Assembly (NCBI GenBank): GCA_040384325.1
Contig: JAZKJL010000002.1
Coordinates: 248,001 to 312,000, forward strand
Direction: 5' to 3'
DNA from: JACMLX01 sp040384325
GTDB taxonomy: Bacteria; Gemmatimonadota; Gemmatimonadetes; Gemmatimonadales; Gemmatimonadaceae
Length of the DNA: 64,000 bases
Notes under the pieces: generated by a model
Database searches by the model: none
The model's input: only the letters and a program-made list of their open reading frames with translations
What the model was told of the DNA's origin: nothing
Position numbers and translations under genes: made by a program
Shown here: in pieces, positions 8,264-17,109 of the stretch
How the letters are laid out: every line of letters begins with the position of its first letter
Numbering within the stretch: the first letter of the stretch is position 1

Positions 8264-9612
8264 GCGGCACCACCTCCACCGCGCCCGGCGCCGACGTCAA
8301 CCTCGCCACCGACGCGCTGCCAGGCGTCGTGATCCGGCTTGGCCTGCCGGCGGTGGCGAGCGCATTGCTGCTCACGTTGTTCGTGTCGCTCGACGCGGCC
8401 TGGGTGGGACACTTCGTGGGTGGGGCAGGCCTCGCCGCCGTCAGCACCTCGATCTTCTGGATCTGGGTGATCGTCTCGCTGGCCGAGATGGTGAGCGTGG
8501 GGCTGACCGCAGTGGCGGCGCGTCGTCACGGCGAACGAAGAGACGATGAGGCAGCGCGGGCCGTCGGTGATGCGCTGCTCTTCACACTCGCACTCGGCGT
8601 CGTGACGGCAGTGGCCGGACTGGCCTTCCTGCCACGACTCTTCGCGCTGATGAACACCCCCGCCGAGGTGACCGCACTCGGCATGCAGTACCTCGGCACC
8701 TACCTCGCCGGATCGCCGCTGATCTTCGGCTACTTCGTGGTCGATGCCGCCTTCCGTGCCGCCGGCAACACGCGGTTGCCGTTCATCATGCTGCTCTGCG
8801 CCACGGTGCTGGCGGCGCTGCTCGATCCGGCGCTGATCATCGGCTGGGGTCCGTTCCCGCAACTCGGCATTCGCGGTGCGGCGATCGCGACGCTGTGCGT
8901 GCGCGGGTCGCTCTGCGTGGTGGGCGTGCTGATGCTGAGGCATCGCAAGCTGATCGCCTTCGGCACGCCTGATTGGTCACGCATCGGCACCATCGTGCGG
9001 GTGGGTCTGCCCACTGCTGCCACCGGCGTGGTGTTTTCGCTGATCTACGTGGTGATGACTCGCACCACCACGCAGTTCGGCACGCCGGCGCTGGCGGCAC
9101 TCGGTCTCGGACACCGCATCGAAAGCTGGATGTACATGATCGGTGTCGGCTTCGGTGCCGCGGCGGCGGCGATCGTCGGGCAGAATCTCGGCGCCGGCCA
9201 GCCCGATCGTGCGGCGCGCGCCGGATGGCTGACGCTGGCGATGACCGGCGTGCCAGGTGTGATCGCCTGCGCGGCGCTGCTGCTCTTTCCCACCACGCTG
9301 GCCGGGCTCTTCTCCACCGACGTGGCGGTGGTGCTCGAAGCCACCAGGTATCTGCGCGCGGCGGCGCTCTCGCAGCTGGTGGTGAGCGGTGAGACGGTGC
9401 TGGAGGGTGCGCTCGGTGGCGCTGGCTGGACGCTGCCGCCGATGGTCACCTCCACCGCGATCACGCTGGCGCGCGTGCCGCTGGCAGCGTGGGCCGCGAC
9501 GCAGTGGGGCACCGACGGGATCTGGTGGGTGATCTCGCTCACCGCCATCGCACGCGCACTGGCGATGATGGCGCTCTGGGCGTCGGGCGGCTGGCGGCGC
9601 GCGATGGTGTGA
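8260..9612 (+). CDS. MATE-family multidrug/sodium antiporter
   Basis: A 450-residue, roughly twelve-helix efflux protein of the MATE family, which exports cationic compounds in exchange for Na+ or H+. The first core helix region reads DALPGVVIRLGLPAVASALL, and the internal repeat restarts near WSRIGTIVRVGLPTAATGV, the usual two-fold pseudo-repeat. The best start is a TTG at 8260 that overlaps the Mrp TGA (TTGA), giving the normal MATE length of about 450. No ATG lies near the conserved N terminus. Translational coupling to mrp is likely; a functional tie between Fe-S assembly and efflux is not obvious. Confidence 0.88.
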   Translation: MSGTTSTAPGADVNLATDALPGVVIRLGLPAVASALLLTLFVSLDAAWVGHFVGGAGLAAVSTSIFWIWVIVSLAEMVSVGLTAVAARRHGERRDDEAARAVGDALLFTLALGVVTAVAGLAFLPRLFALMNTPAEVTALGMQYLGTYLAGSPLIFGYFVVDAAFRAAGNTRLPFIMLLCATVLAALLDPALIIGWGPFPQLGIRGAAIATLCVRGSLCVVGVLMLRHRKLIAFGTPDWSRIGTIVRVGLPTAATGVVFSLIYVVMTRTTTQFGTPALAALGLGHRIESWMYMIGVGFGAAAAAIVGQNLGAGQPDRAARAGWLTLAMTGVPGVIACAALLLFPTTLAGLFSTDVAVVLEATRYLRAAALSQLVVSGETVLEGALGGAGWTLPPMVTSTAITLARVPLAAWAATQWGTDGIWWVISLTAIARALAMMALWASGGWRRAMV

Positions 9613-9651
9613 CGGGTAGGACGCGACGCAGGTGCGCCGGCGACCGTCCCC

Positions 9652-10518
9652 TCACCGCTGGATCAGCGTCACCTTGCCGAGCAGCGACCGCACCAGCACC
9701 CGCACCTTCACACTCGACGCATCGAAGTTGGTGCTGCGCCAGGTGTCGCCATCGTGGCGGAACGAACCGTCCACCGCCTCGCGCGAGAGCAGGCCAGTTG
9801 ACTGCAGCTCGATGCCGATCGTCGGTGGCGCCGTGATGCTGATGCTGCCGAACACGCTCGTCACCACCACGCTCAGGTCGCGCTGCCAGCGTCCACCGAG
9901 GTCGAGTGCGATGTCGCCCACGTCACCGGCGATTCGCACCTCGCTCGCATCGGCGTTGCCCATGCCGATCAGCTTCAATCCACCGGCGCCCACGCTCGCA
10001 TCGAACACCGACATCGCTTCGGTGTTGGGTGCGTCGAACCGCACGGTGGCGGCCGCGGCACCGGTGCTGAGCGCGAAGCGGCGCAGCGGAATGCCCGTCA
10101 GGTCCAGCGCGGCATCGGCGGCGGTGGCGTCGATCGTCAGTTCCAGCGGGGCGCGACGGGTGAGCTGCACCCGCCAGTCCTGCGCACTTTCGTCAGTCTG
10201 TTCCTCACCGCGCCGCGCGGGTCGCGCCGCACTCCGCTGGCCTGCAGTCAGCGTCAGCGCGCGCTGCGCGGCATTCCAGGTGGACGTCGGTGCCGAGTAC
10301 GAATCGCCGAAGCGCGTGATGCTGCGGTAGAGATACGGTGCATCGGAAGCACCCACGCTCAGCGTGCCGGTGCCGAGCTGCAGGCGGACGGCCACGGGAC
10401 CGGCGTCGTTCAACAACCGCGACGATTCCAGCGTGCGCACGTGTTGTGCGCCGAGCGACGCGGTGGTCGAAAGGGTGAGCAGCAGCGCCGGCAGGCTGCG
10501 CAATCCGAAGCGCGTCAT
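9652..10518 (-). CDS. Exported toastrack-type beta-solenoid protein
   Basis: A 288-residue secreted protein. It begins with a signal peptide (MTRFGLRSLPALLLTLSTTA, cleavage after SLGAQ), and the rest is short beta-strand repeats. The C-terminal part (GSISITAPPTIGIELQSTGL to the end) resembles LiaF/DUF4097-type toastrack domains, which often sense or relay envelope stress. The start at 10518 overlaps the upstream gene stop (ATGA). It is the last gene of the sigma/anti-sigma/bactofilin-like operon. A structural or sensory role at the cell envelope is inferred from the fold type and context. Confidence 0.72.
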   Translation of the reverse strand: MTRFGLRSLPALLLTLSTTASLGAQHVRTLESSRLLNDAGPVAVRLQLGTGTLSVGASDAPYLYRSITRFGDSYSAPTSTWNAAQRALTLTAGQRSAARPARRGEEQTDESAQDWRVQLTRRAPLELTIDATAADAALDLTGIPLRRFALSTGAAAATVRFDAPNTEAMSVFDASVGAGGLKLIGMGNADASEVRIAGDVGDIALDLGGRWQRDLSVVVTSVFGSISITAPPTIGIELQSTGLLSREAVDGSFRHDGDTWRSTNFDASSVKVRVLVRSLLGKVTLIQR

Positions 10519-11669
10519 CGTGCGCTCCGCGATCCGCTGGTCGTCGGACGCTTCACGGCCACCACGCCGGTCAGCGGCGTCGGTGTCAGCCACTCGGCCT
10601 TCGGTGCCTCCACCGGCAGCGGCGTGCCGCTGGGTGCGGGACGACGCACGCCCCACGGATCTTCATGCGATCGTGTGCCGCCGCGGGTGCGCAGCGTGGC
10701 ACCGAGTCCGGCGGTGAGCGCCACCCACGTGATGCCCAGTGCCAGCGTGCCGACGGCGGCGGAGAGGATCGGGATCGACGTCAGCGCGGCGGCGATCAGC
10801 CATGGCACCGAGAGCAACAGCATGCCGGTCACCAATGCCTGCAGTCGGGCACCACGCTCGGATGCAGCACGCCGACGTGGCGCGATGCCTGCGCCGACCA
10901 TCTGCACGGCACCGAGTCCACCCAGCACCAGCAGGCCGAGTACGGCGACCACGTAGGCCACGATCGCGAACGGGATCAGCAGGATGCCGATCAGCGTCAA
11001 TGCGAGCAGCACACACGTCAGCACCAGTACTGGCAACAGCGCCATCTGCGCCAGCAGCCCCACCAGGACGTTGCGCGCGAAGCCGGATTGCAGTGCGGTC
11101 GTCACGCGCTGCATGGCGTCGCCGGAGTTGATCAACACGCCGATGCCGAGCAGGATCAGGATGCCGAACCAGGCGGCGGTGCGCGTCAGGCTGGTGATCG
11201 TGCCGCCGACGGCGCCGGCCTGTACTTCCGGCACCAGCGGCTCGATGGCGTCGAGCGTGCGCAGTTCGCCATCCACCCGACCACTGGGCGCGATGGCGGC
11301 GCCATGTTCGGCCGAGATCACGTCGCCGAGCACATGGCCCGAGGAGTCGATGACCACCGCGCCGTTCAGTGCCATGGCGGTGCCGGTCACGGTGCCGGTC
11401 ACGCGCAGCGTGCCGTCGAGCACCACCAGGTTGCCGCGCACCGTGTCGCCGGCAGCGACGAGGAAATCGCCGGCCTTGTGGGTCGCGTCGAGCGCGCCGC
11501 AGCCGATGATCGGATCCTGGCTGGCCCGCTTCAGCAGTGCGGCGTGGGCGCTGCTCAGGCCGGCCGGTTCGCGCGCCGGGCAGGGTGCGGGGGCGTTCGT
11601 CTGGGCGCGCAGGGCGCCGGGGAGGAGCAGGGCGGCGGCCAGCAGGGCGAGATGCGTGTGGGCGGCCAC
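10515..11669 (-). CDS. Exported bactofilin-like protein with membrane helices
   Basis: A 384-residue protein with a signal peptide (AHTHLALLAAALLLPGALRAQ). A glycine-rich short-strand repeat region at about residues 55-140 (DTVRGNLVVLDGTLRVTGTV and GHVLGDVISAEHG) resembles the polymer-forming bactofilin solenoid. About four C-terminal hydrophobic segments and a cytosolic-looking Pro-rich tail follow. GTG 11669 is preferred because it lies five bases past the anti-sigma stop and starts right at the signal peptide; a longer frame would overlap the anti-sigma gene by 56 bases. The arrangement, with the solenoid outside and helices behind it, suggests a membrane-tethered envelope scaffold. The name is descriptive. 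Confidence 0.72.
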   Translation of the reverse strand: MAAHTHLALLAAALLLPGALRAQTNAPAPCPAREPAGLSSAHAALLKRASQDPIIGCGALDATHKAGDFLVAAGDTVRGNLVVLDGTLRVTGTVTGTAMALNGAVVIDSSGHVLGDVISAEHGAAIAPSGRVDGELRTLDAIEPLVPEVQAGAVGGTITSLTRTAAWFGILILLGIGVLINSGDAMQRVTTALQSGFARNVLVGLLAQMALLPVLVLTCVLLALTLIGILLIPFAIVAYVVAVLGLLVLGGLGAVQMVGAGIAPRRRAASERGARLQALVTGMLLLSVPWLIAAALTSIPILSAAVGTLALGITWVALTAGLGATLRTRGGTRSHEDPWGVRRPAPSGTPLPVEAPKAEWLTPTPLTGVVAVKRPTTSGSRSAR

Positions 11670-11673
11670 GGCG

Positions 11674-12261
11674 CTACGCCTCGAGACGCCGGGCACGCGC
11701 GGCAACCGCGCGGAGCCCGAGGAATCCAAGACCGGCGCCGGTCAGCAGCGTCGCACCGGCGATGCCGAGCAGGGGCAGACCGCTCCCGACCGACGCACCG
11801 AGTGGACCGACCAGGCTCTGGGCCGCCGCCGTCAGCGACGTGAACAGGCCCTCGCGGGCCCGTTCCGTGACCAGGCCGCCGACGAAGATCGTCGCGTCCC
11901 GGTGTGCCCAGCCCCACGCCGCCGCCCCCGTGACCAGGGTTGCAGCCCCGGTGAGTGCCGAGCCGGCCGCGATCCGTGCGACCGGGCTGGACGGCACCCA
12001 ACCAGCCACGCTGGTCCGGATGGCCACGTGCCATGGCTCGAAGACGTGCACCTCGTGCATGACGCGGTCGGCGAACCCGAACCGCGGCGTCATCTCGGGG
12101 AGCGTCTCGATGTCCATCACGAACGCGCGAAGCGCCGCCAGTTCATCGCTGCACTGCACGCAATCGCGCAGGTGGGCGGTGAGCTGAGACACCCCGAAGC
12201 CTGTCTCCCCGTCGAGGAGCAGGTCGAGTTCGTCTGGCAGGAGGTGGCGTGTGAGTGTCAT
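11674..12261 (-). CDS. Zinc-finger anti-sigma factor, membrane-anchored
   Basis: A 195-residue anti-sigma factor. The N terminus carries a ZAS-type zinc motif, HLRDCVQC (HxxxCxxC), with an upstream His in HLLPDELDLLLDGE. Two or three hydrophobic segments follow (about 80-115 and 140-185), so the protein is probably membrane-bound with its zinc domain in the cytosol gripping the sigma factor. The sigma gene lies 97 bases upstream on the same strand. Release would free the sigma factor on envelope stress; this is family knowledge. Confidence in the role is high, and the signal is unknown. Confidence 0.86.
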   Translation of the reverse strand: MTLTRHLLPDELDLLLDGETGFGVSQLTAHLRDCVQCSDELAALRAFVMDIETLPEMTPRFGFADRVMHEVHVFEPWHVAIRTSVAGWVPSSPVARIAAGSALTGAATLVTGAAAWGWAHRDATIFVGGLVTERAREGLFTSLTAAAQSLVGPLGASVGSGLPLLGIAGATLLTGAGLGFLGLRAVAARARRLEA

Positions 12262-12358
12262 TGGATTCCCTCCAGCGCGTACGGTCGGCAGGCGCAGGTG
12301 GTTTCAGGAAGGACGCGGACCGGGGATTCCGGGGCACGGGGGCGGTGAACGGATGCAG

Positions 12359-12958
12359 TCATCTGACATCCTCCAGCGCCTCGCGCAGCTCGTGGCGGGC
12401 GCGGTGGATGTAGGTCTTGACGGTGCCGAGCGGCAGGTCGAGGAGCTGGGCGATCTCCTCGTAGGAGCGGCCGTCCACGTGACGGAGCAGGATGCAGCTC
12501 CGGTAGAGGGGGCGGAGCTTGGCGATGGCCACCTCGATGGCGGCGCCCAGCTCCTTGTTGGCCATCTCGTCGAGCGCGTTCTCGCTGCGGTCGCCGATCT
12601 CGAAGCTGGTGGCCTCGATCTCGGCCTGCGTGGCGGCACCCGAGGCGCCATCGATGCTGATGGTGTCCAGCCGCCGACGGCGCAGCGAGTCGATGGCCAG
12701 GTTGTTGGCGATCTTGAACAACCAGCTCGAGAATTTGAACTCCGGCGAGTACTTCTCGATGTTGTTGAGGACCTTGATGAAGGTCTCCTGGGCGAGGTCT
12801 TCGGCGGCCTCGCGATCGCGGACCATGCGGTAGACCAGCGAGAAGACCGGGCGCTCGTAGCGGCGGATCAGCTCCCGGTACGCCTCGTCGCGGCCTTCCT
12901 GAGCCAGGGCGACCAGATCGGCGTCGGGGAGGTTGGCAGCGTCGAGGAGCCGGGGCAT
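12359..12958 (-). CDS. ECF RNA polymerase sigma factor (SigE/RpoE type)
   Basis: A 199-residue group 4 sigma factor. Region 2 spans the segment ELIRRYERPVFSLVYRMV through AAEDLAQETFIKVLNNIE and NLAIDSLRRRR; region 4 contains LRHVDGRSYEEIAQLLDLPL and GTVKTYIHRARHEL. The ATG at 12958 is chosen by the conserved N terminus (MPRLLDAANLPDADLVALAQ). The anti-sigma and two envelope proteins follow on the same strand, so it probably autoregulates the operon. The linker carries an acidic stretch between regions 2 and 4 of ordinary length. Confidence 0.95.
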   Translation of the reverse strand: MPRLLDAANLPDADLVALAQEGRDEAYRELIRRYERPVFSLVYRMVRDREAAEDLAQETFIKVLNNIEKYSPEFKFSSWLFKIANNLAIDSLRRRRLDTISIDGASGAATQAEIEATSFEIGDRSENALDEMANKELGAAIEVAIAKLRPLYRSCILLRHVDGRSYEEIAQLLDLPLGTVKTYIHRARHELREALEDVR

Positions 12959-13113
12959 GCGTCGGGGAGGCACGTGCGGGCGGCAGCCGATGTGCGGCGC
13001 CCGCCGTGCGTTGGCCAACCTAGAGCTTGCACGGGCCCATGACGAGCCCCGCGCAGGAGAGCAGGAGCGCTGCCTTGTGGCACCGGCCGGTGTTCCGCGA
13101 CCTTTGTCACCTG

Positions 13114-13863
13114 ATGCCCAGCACACTCGAAGCCGACCGACGGCGCGCTGATGCCGCCGCCGCCGGCGGTGCGGAGAAACGCGCGTACGTCCAGCAGATC
13201 TTCTCCGAGATAGCACCCCGTTACGACCTGCTGAACCACGTCCTGTCGATGAACATCGACAAGGGATGGCGGCGGCGTGCGTTGGAGGCGCTGGCGTGGC
13301 GTGCGGCGCCGGCGGGCCGGTACCTGGATCTCTGCGCCGGCACGTTGGACGTGGGGGTGCAGCTGGTGCGCCAGGCGGGGTTCAGCGGCTATGTGATGGC
13401 CGCTGACTTCGCCGAGCCGATGCTGCGGATGGGCGACGGCAAGGCGCCGCGTTCGTCGGTGGGACCGGTGGCGGCCGATGCGCTGCAATTGCCTGTGGCT
13501 GACGGCACCTTCGACGGCGCGATCGTGGCGTTCGGGATCCGCAACGTGGCGGCGCTGGACGCCGGCCTGCGCGAGGTGCGCCGGTCACTGCGCCCCGGTG
13601 CGCGGTTCGTGATCCTCGAGTTCTCGACCCCGCGCAACGGCGTCGTGCGCGCCGGCTACCAGTTCTACTTCCACAGCGTGCTGCCGACGATCGGGCGGGT
13701 GGTGAGTGGCCACAAGACGGCCTACTCGTACCTGCCGAAGAGCGTGGCGCATTTCCCGGTGGAGGAGGAGCTGGCGGCGCGCATGACCGCCGCCGGCTTT
13801 CGCGACGTGACCTGGACGCCGCTCTCGTTCGGCATCGCGGCGATTCACGTCGGCGTGGCGTGA
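13114..13863 (+). CDS. menG: Demethylmenaquinone methyltransferase (MenG/UbiE family)
   Basis: A 249-residue SAM-dependent C-methyltransferase that performs the last step of menaquinone synthesis. Family motifs are FSEIAPRYDLLNHVLSMNID at the N terminus, the SAM loop YLDLCAGTLDVGVQL, and the family box FGIRNVAALDAGLREVRRSL followed by FVILEFSTP. The ATG at 13114 is chosen because it precedes the family N terminus; a start at 13027 adds unrelated residues. It heads a run with UbiD, UbiA and UbiX proteins, which fits menaquinone rather than ubiquinone synthesis in a non-proteobacterial host. A palindromic repeat separates it from the next gene. Confidence 0.9.
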   Translation: MPSTLEADRRRADAAAAGGAEKRAYVQQIFSEIAPRYDLLNHVLSMNIDKGWRRRALEALAWRAAPAGRYLDLCAGTLDVGVQLVRQAGFSGYVMAADFAEPMLRMGDGKAPRSSVGPVAADALQLPVADGTFDGAIVAFGIRNVAALDAGLREVRRSLRPGARFVILEFSTPRNGVVRAGYQFYFHSVLPTIGRVVSGHKTAYSYLPKSVAHFPVEEELAARMTAAGFRDVTWTPLSFGIAAIHVGVA

Positions 13864-13903
13864 GTCCGCGCATGCCGTGCCTGCGGAGATTCGTGGCTGT
13901 ATG

Positions 13904-14045
13904 AACTACTTCAACTGCTTGACGCAAAGCCGCAAAGACACAAAGGCGCAAAGGGTTTGAAGAGTAAACGCACCTCATCTGTTCTTGCCGTTCTTTGCGT
14001 CCTTGCGGCCTCGCGACTTTGCGTCATGCTGTTGCAGTTCGTCGG
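13904..14045. repeat. Imperfect palindromic GCAAAG-type repeat element
   Basis: Two 33-base arms (13921-13953 and 13993-14025) are inverted copies with about eight mismatches. Each starts with GACGCAAAG and is built of repeated CGCAAAG units. Looser complementarity extends outward (GAACT and CAACTG on both flanks). The element fills nearly all of the space between menG and the UbiD gene and is AT-richer than its surroundings. This GCAAAG-repeat motif resembles short dispersed palindromes known from several phyla. It could be a non-autonomous mobile element (MITE-like) or an RNA hairpin that separates expression of the two genes. No second copy was seen in the window. Confidence 0.75.
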
Positions 14046-14072
14046 TTGTGATTTTCCCTTCTGGATTTGACC

Positions 14073-15563
14073 GTGTCACTGAACTGTTTGCAGGAATACA
14101 TCGACGCGATCGACGCGATGGGCGAACTGGTGCGGATCACGCATCCGGTGCGCGCGAAGCTCGAGCTGTGCGAGATCGCCGACCGCACCAGCAAGCTGCC
14201 CGGTGGTGGGCCGGCACTGCTGTTCGAACATGTCATCCTCGACAATGGACAGCGTTCGACGTATCCGGTGGCGATCAACCTGTTCGGGTCGATGAAGCGC
14301 ATGGCGCTGGCGCTGGGCGTGACAAACCTCGACGAACATGGCGCGCGCATCACGGAGCTGCTCAACCTGAAGGTGCCCGACGGCTTCGTGGCCAAGCTCG
14401 GCCTGCTGCCACGCCTGCTCGAGGTGTCGAAGTTCCCGCCGCGCCTCAAGAACGGCGCCGCACCGTGTCAGGAAGTGGTGTGGAAGGGTGACGAGATCGA
14501 TCTCGACAGGATTCCCGTCATCACCTGCTGGCCCGAGGACGGCGGCCCGTACATCACGCTGACCGCCGTGGTCAGCAAGGACCCCTCGCGCGGCATCCGC
14601 AACGTGGGCATGTACCGGGTGCAGAAGCTCGACAAGCGCACCGTGGCCATGCACTGGCAGCGCCACAAGACGGGCGCCGAACATTTCCGCGAGATGGCGG
14701 AACGCGGCGAGACGATGCCGGTGTGCATCGTGGTCGGCGCCGATCCGGCCAGCGTGTACAGCGCCAGTGCGCCGCTGCCGCCGGCGGTGGACGAGTTCAT
14801 CTTCGCTGGCTTCCTGCGTCGCGACCCGGTGCACCTCACCAAGGCCGTCAGCTGCGACCTCGAGGTGCCGGCCAGCGCCGAGCTGGTGATCGAGGGCTAC
14901 ATCGACCCGCGCGAGGCGCTGGTGGTGGAAGGGCCGTTCGGTGACCACACCGGCTTCTACTCCGAGGCCGACCTGTATCCGAAGGTGCACGTGACGGCCG
15001 TCACCATGCGCAGGAAGATGGTGTACGCCACCACCATCGTCGGGCGCCCGCCGATGGAGGACTTCTACCTCGGCCACGCGACGGAGCGCATCTTCCTTCC
15101 GTTGCTGAAGCTCACCACGCCGGAGATCGTGGACTACCACATGCCGGCCGAGGGTGGGTTTCACAACCTCGTCTTCGTCAGCATCGACAAGAAGTATCCC
15201 GGCCACGCCTACAAGGTGATGAACGCGCTGTGGGGGGCCGGCCTGATGTCGCTGGCGAAGGTGCTGGTGGTGGTGGACAAGGAGATCGACGTGCAGAACA
15301 TCACCGAGACCTGGTGGGCGGTCCTGAACAACATCGATCCCGAACGCGACGTGCGATTCACCATGGGACCCGTCGATGTGCTGGACCATTCCAGCCGCGC
15401 CTTCAGCTACGGGAGCAAGATGGGCATCGACGCCACCCGCAAGCTCCCCGAGGAAGGCTTCACTCGGCAGTGGCCACGCGTGATCGCCATGGACGACGAC
15501 ACCCGCACGCGTGTGGACGGCTTCTTCGCATCGCTCGGCATCGAGCAGGCGTGGCGCAAGTGA
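14073..15563 (+). CDS. UbiD-family decarboxylase, probable menaquinone MqnL
   Basis: A prenyl-FMN-dependent decarboxylase of about 496 residues. It begins SLNCLQEYIDAIDAMGELVRI, the typical UbiD opening, and carries the conserved stretches GMYRVQKLDKRTVAMHWQRH, PFGDHTGFYSEADLYP (with the catalytic acidic region) and VFVSIDKKYPGHAYKVMNAL. The start is ambiguous between TTG 14067 and GTG 14073; the latter matches the family N terminus. It is followed by the UbiA gene with a four-base overlap and then by UbiX, which makes the prenyl-FMN cofactor. In futalosine-pathway organisms this trio acts on 1,4-dihydroxy-6-naphthoate, and that role is inferred here. Confidence 0.88.
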   Translation: MSLNCLQEYIDAIDAMGELVRITHPVRAKLELCEIADRTSKLPGGGPALLFEHVILDNGQRSTYPVAINLFGSMKRMALALGVTNLDEHGARITELLNLKVPDGFVAKLGLLPRLLEVSKFPPRLKNGAAPCQEVVWKGDEIDLDRIPVITCWPEDGGPYITLTAVVSKDPSRGIRNVGMYRVQKLDKRTVAMHWQRHKTGAEHFREMAERGETMPVCIVVGADPASVYSASAPLPPAVDEFIFAGFLRRDPVHLTKAVSCDLEVPASAELVIEGYIDPREALVVEGPFGDHTGFYSEADLYPKVHVTAVTMRRKMVYATTIVGRPPMEDFYLGHATERIFLPLLKLTTPEIVDYHMPAEGGFHNLVFVSIDKKYPGHAYKVMNALWGAGLMSLAKVLVVVDKEIDVQNITETWWAVLNNIDPERDVRFTMGPVDVLDHSSRAFSYGSKMGIDATRKLPEEGFTRQWPRVIAMDDDTRTRVDGFFASLGIEQAWRK

Positions 15564-16498
15564 GCATCTCCCAGCGCGAGGGCCAGACCTTCGCCGGCCC
15601 GTCGGCGATGGTGCGGTGGGCCAGTTTCGTGAAGTTGCCGCACACCGTCTTCGCGCTGCCGTTCGCACTCACCGGCGTGGTGCTGGCGAGCCGCGTGGTG
15701 ATGCCCACCATCGGGCAGGTGGGCTGGGTGGTGCTGGCGTTCACGGCGGCGCGGTTCGCGGCGATGGCGTTCAACCGCATCATCGACCGCGACGTGGACG
15801 CGATCAACCCGCGCACGCGCATGCGTGAGATTCCGAGCGGCGCCTTGCAACTCGGCCAGGCCAAGGTGAGCGTGGTGCTGGCCGGCGTGCTGTTCCTGTT
15901 CGCGAGCTGGATGCTGAATCCGCTCTGCGGCATCCTGTCGCCGGTGGCGCTGGCCTGGGTGCTCTTCTACAGCTACTGCAAGCGCTTCACGCGCTGGAGT
16001 CACCTCGTGCTGGGCCTCGGCCTCGGGATCGCGCCGGTGGGCGGCTACCTGGCCGTGACGGGCGCGTGGAGCGAACCTGCGTGGATGCTGCCCGTGCTGG
16101 CGCTGGCGGTGATGACCTGGTCCGGCGGCTTCGACATTCTCTACGCGTTGCAGGACGTCGCCTTCGATCGCGCCAACCGCCTGCATTCGCTTCCGGCGGC
16201 ACTGGGCGCACCGCGCGCGCTCACGGTGGCGCGGGTGCTGCACGTCGGCACGGTGCTGCTGCTGGCGCTGGTGGGCTGGGCCACTGCCGGCGGGCCGCTC
16301 TACGCGCTCGGCGTCGCCGCGGTGGCGCTGCTGCTCGCCTACGAGCACTCGCTGGTGAAGCCCGATGACCTCTCCAGGCTGGACGCGGCCTTCTTCACCA
16401 TGAACGGCATCATCAGCATCACGTTCTTCAGCTTCGTCCTGCTGGAGCGGGTGCTGCACCTGCCGTCACTGGCCGCGTTGATCACGCGCACGACCTGA
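15560..16498 (+). CDS. UbiA-family prenyltransferase, probable MqnP
   Basis: A 312-residue polytopic membrane prenyltransferase with about nine helices. The first Asp-rich motif is NRIIDRDVDAINPRTRMREIPSG and the second is DILYALQDVAFDRANRLHSLPA. Both bind Mg2+-diphosphate of the polyprenyl donor. GTG 15560 overlaps the UbiD TGA (GTGA). In this neighbourhood the aromatic acceptor is most likely 1,4-dihydroxy-6-naphthoate (MqnP of the futalosine pathway), although UbiA-type 4-hydroxybenzoate transferases look alike. No quinone early-step genes are in the window to settle it. Confidence 0.87.
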   Translation: MSISQREGQTFAGPSAMVRWASFVKLPHTVFALPFALTGVVLASRVVMPTIGQVGWVVLAFTAARFAAMAFNRIIDRDVDAINPRTRMREIPSGALQLGQAKVSVVLAGVLFLFASWMLNPLCGILSPVALAWVLFYSYCKRFTRWSHLVLGLGLGIAPVGGYLAVTGAWSEPAWMLPVLALAVMTWSGGFDILYALQDVAFDRANRLHSLPAALGAPRALTVARVLHVGTVLLLALVGWATAGGPLYALGVAAVALLLAYEHSLVKPDDLSRLDAAFFTMNGIISITFFSFVLLERVLHLPSLAALITRTT

Positions 16499-16506
16499 AC
16501 CCCACC

Positions 16507-17109
16507 ATGCCGACGCCGCTGCCGATCGTGATGGCCATCACCGGTGCCTCCGGTGCGCCGTACGCGGTACGCCTGCTGAATGTGCTGGCGACGGCACGAC
16601 AGCCGGTCTGGCTGATCGTGTCGTCGCACGGCTGGCGCCTGCTGCACACCGAGTCGGGCATCGGCGACCTGCATTCGCTGCGCGCACACGTGGGCGAGGA
16701 TGCGTGGGATGCCAGCGTGCAGGTGTTCGACGACAACGATCGTGGTGCGACACCGGCCAGTGGCTCGGCCAAGGTGCGCGGAATGGTCATCGTGCCGTGC
16801 AGCATGGGCACGATCGCCGCCATCGCAGCCGGCACCAGCCGATCGCTGGTCGAGCGCGCGGCCGACGTGGCGCTGAAGGAACGCCGACCGCTGCTGGTGG
16901 TGCCGCGCGAGACACCGCTCTCGCGCATCCATCTCGAGAACATGCTTCGCATCACCGACGCGGGCGCAGTGGTGCTGCCGGCCGCGCCGGGCTTCTACCA
17001 CCAGCCGGAGCGTGTGGACCAGCTGGTGGACTTCGTGGTACAGCGCATCCTCGACCAGCTGCACGTCGACGTGGACATCGCGCCGCGCTGGGGCGACGCC
17101 GGCGAGTGA
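16507..17109 (+). CDS. ubiX: UbiX flavin prenyltransferase
   Basis: A 200-residue flavoprotein that prenylates FMN to make the cofactor required by UbiD decarboxylases. Motifs are VMAITGASGAPYAVRLLNVL (FMN-binding loop), MVIVPCSMGTIAAIAAGTSRSLVERAADVALKERR split across the dimer interface, and the LVVPRETPLSRIHLENMLRITDAGAVVLPA signature, all intact. It starts nine bases after the UbiA stop. Presence beside a UbiD protein gives a complete enzyme-cofactor pair. Confidence 0.95.
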   Translation: MPTPLPIVMAITGASGAPYAVRLLNVLATARQPVWLIVSSHGWRLLHTESGIGDLHSLRAHVGEDAWDASVQVFDDNDRGATPASGSAKVRGMVIVPCSMGTIAAIAAGTSRSLVERAADVALKERRPLLVVPRETPLSRIHLENMLRITDAGAVVLPAAPGFYHQPERVDQLVDFVVQRILDQLHVDVDIAPRWGDAGE

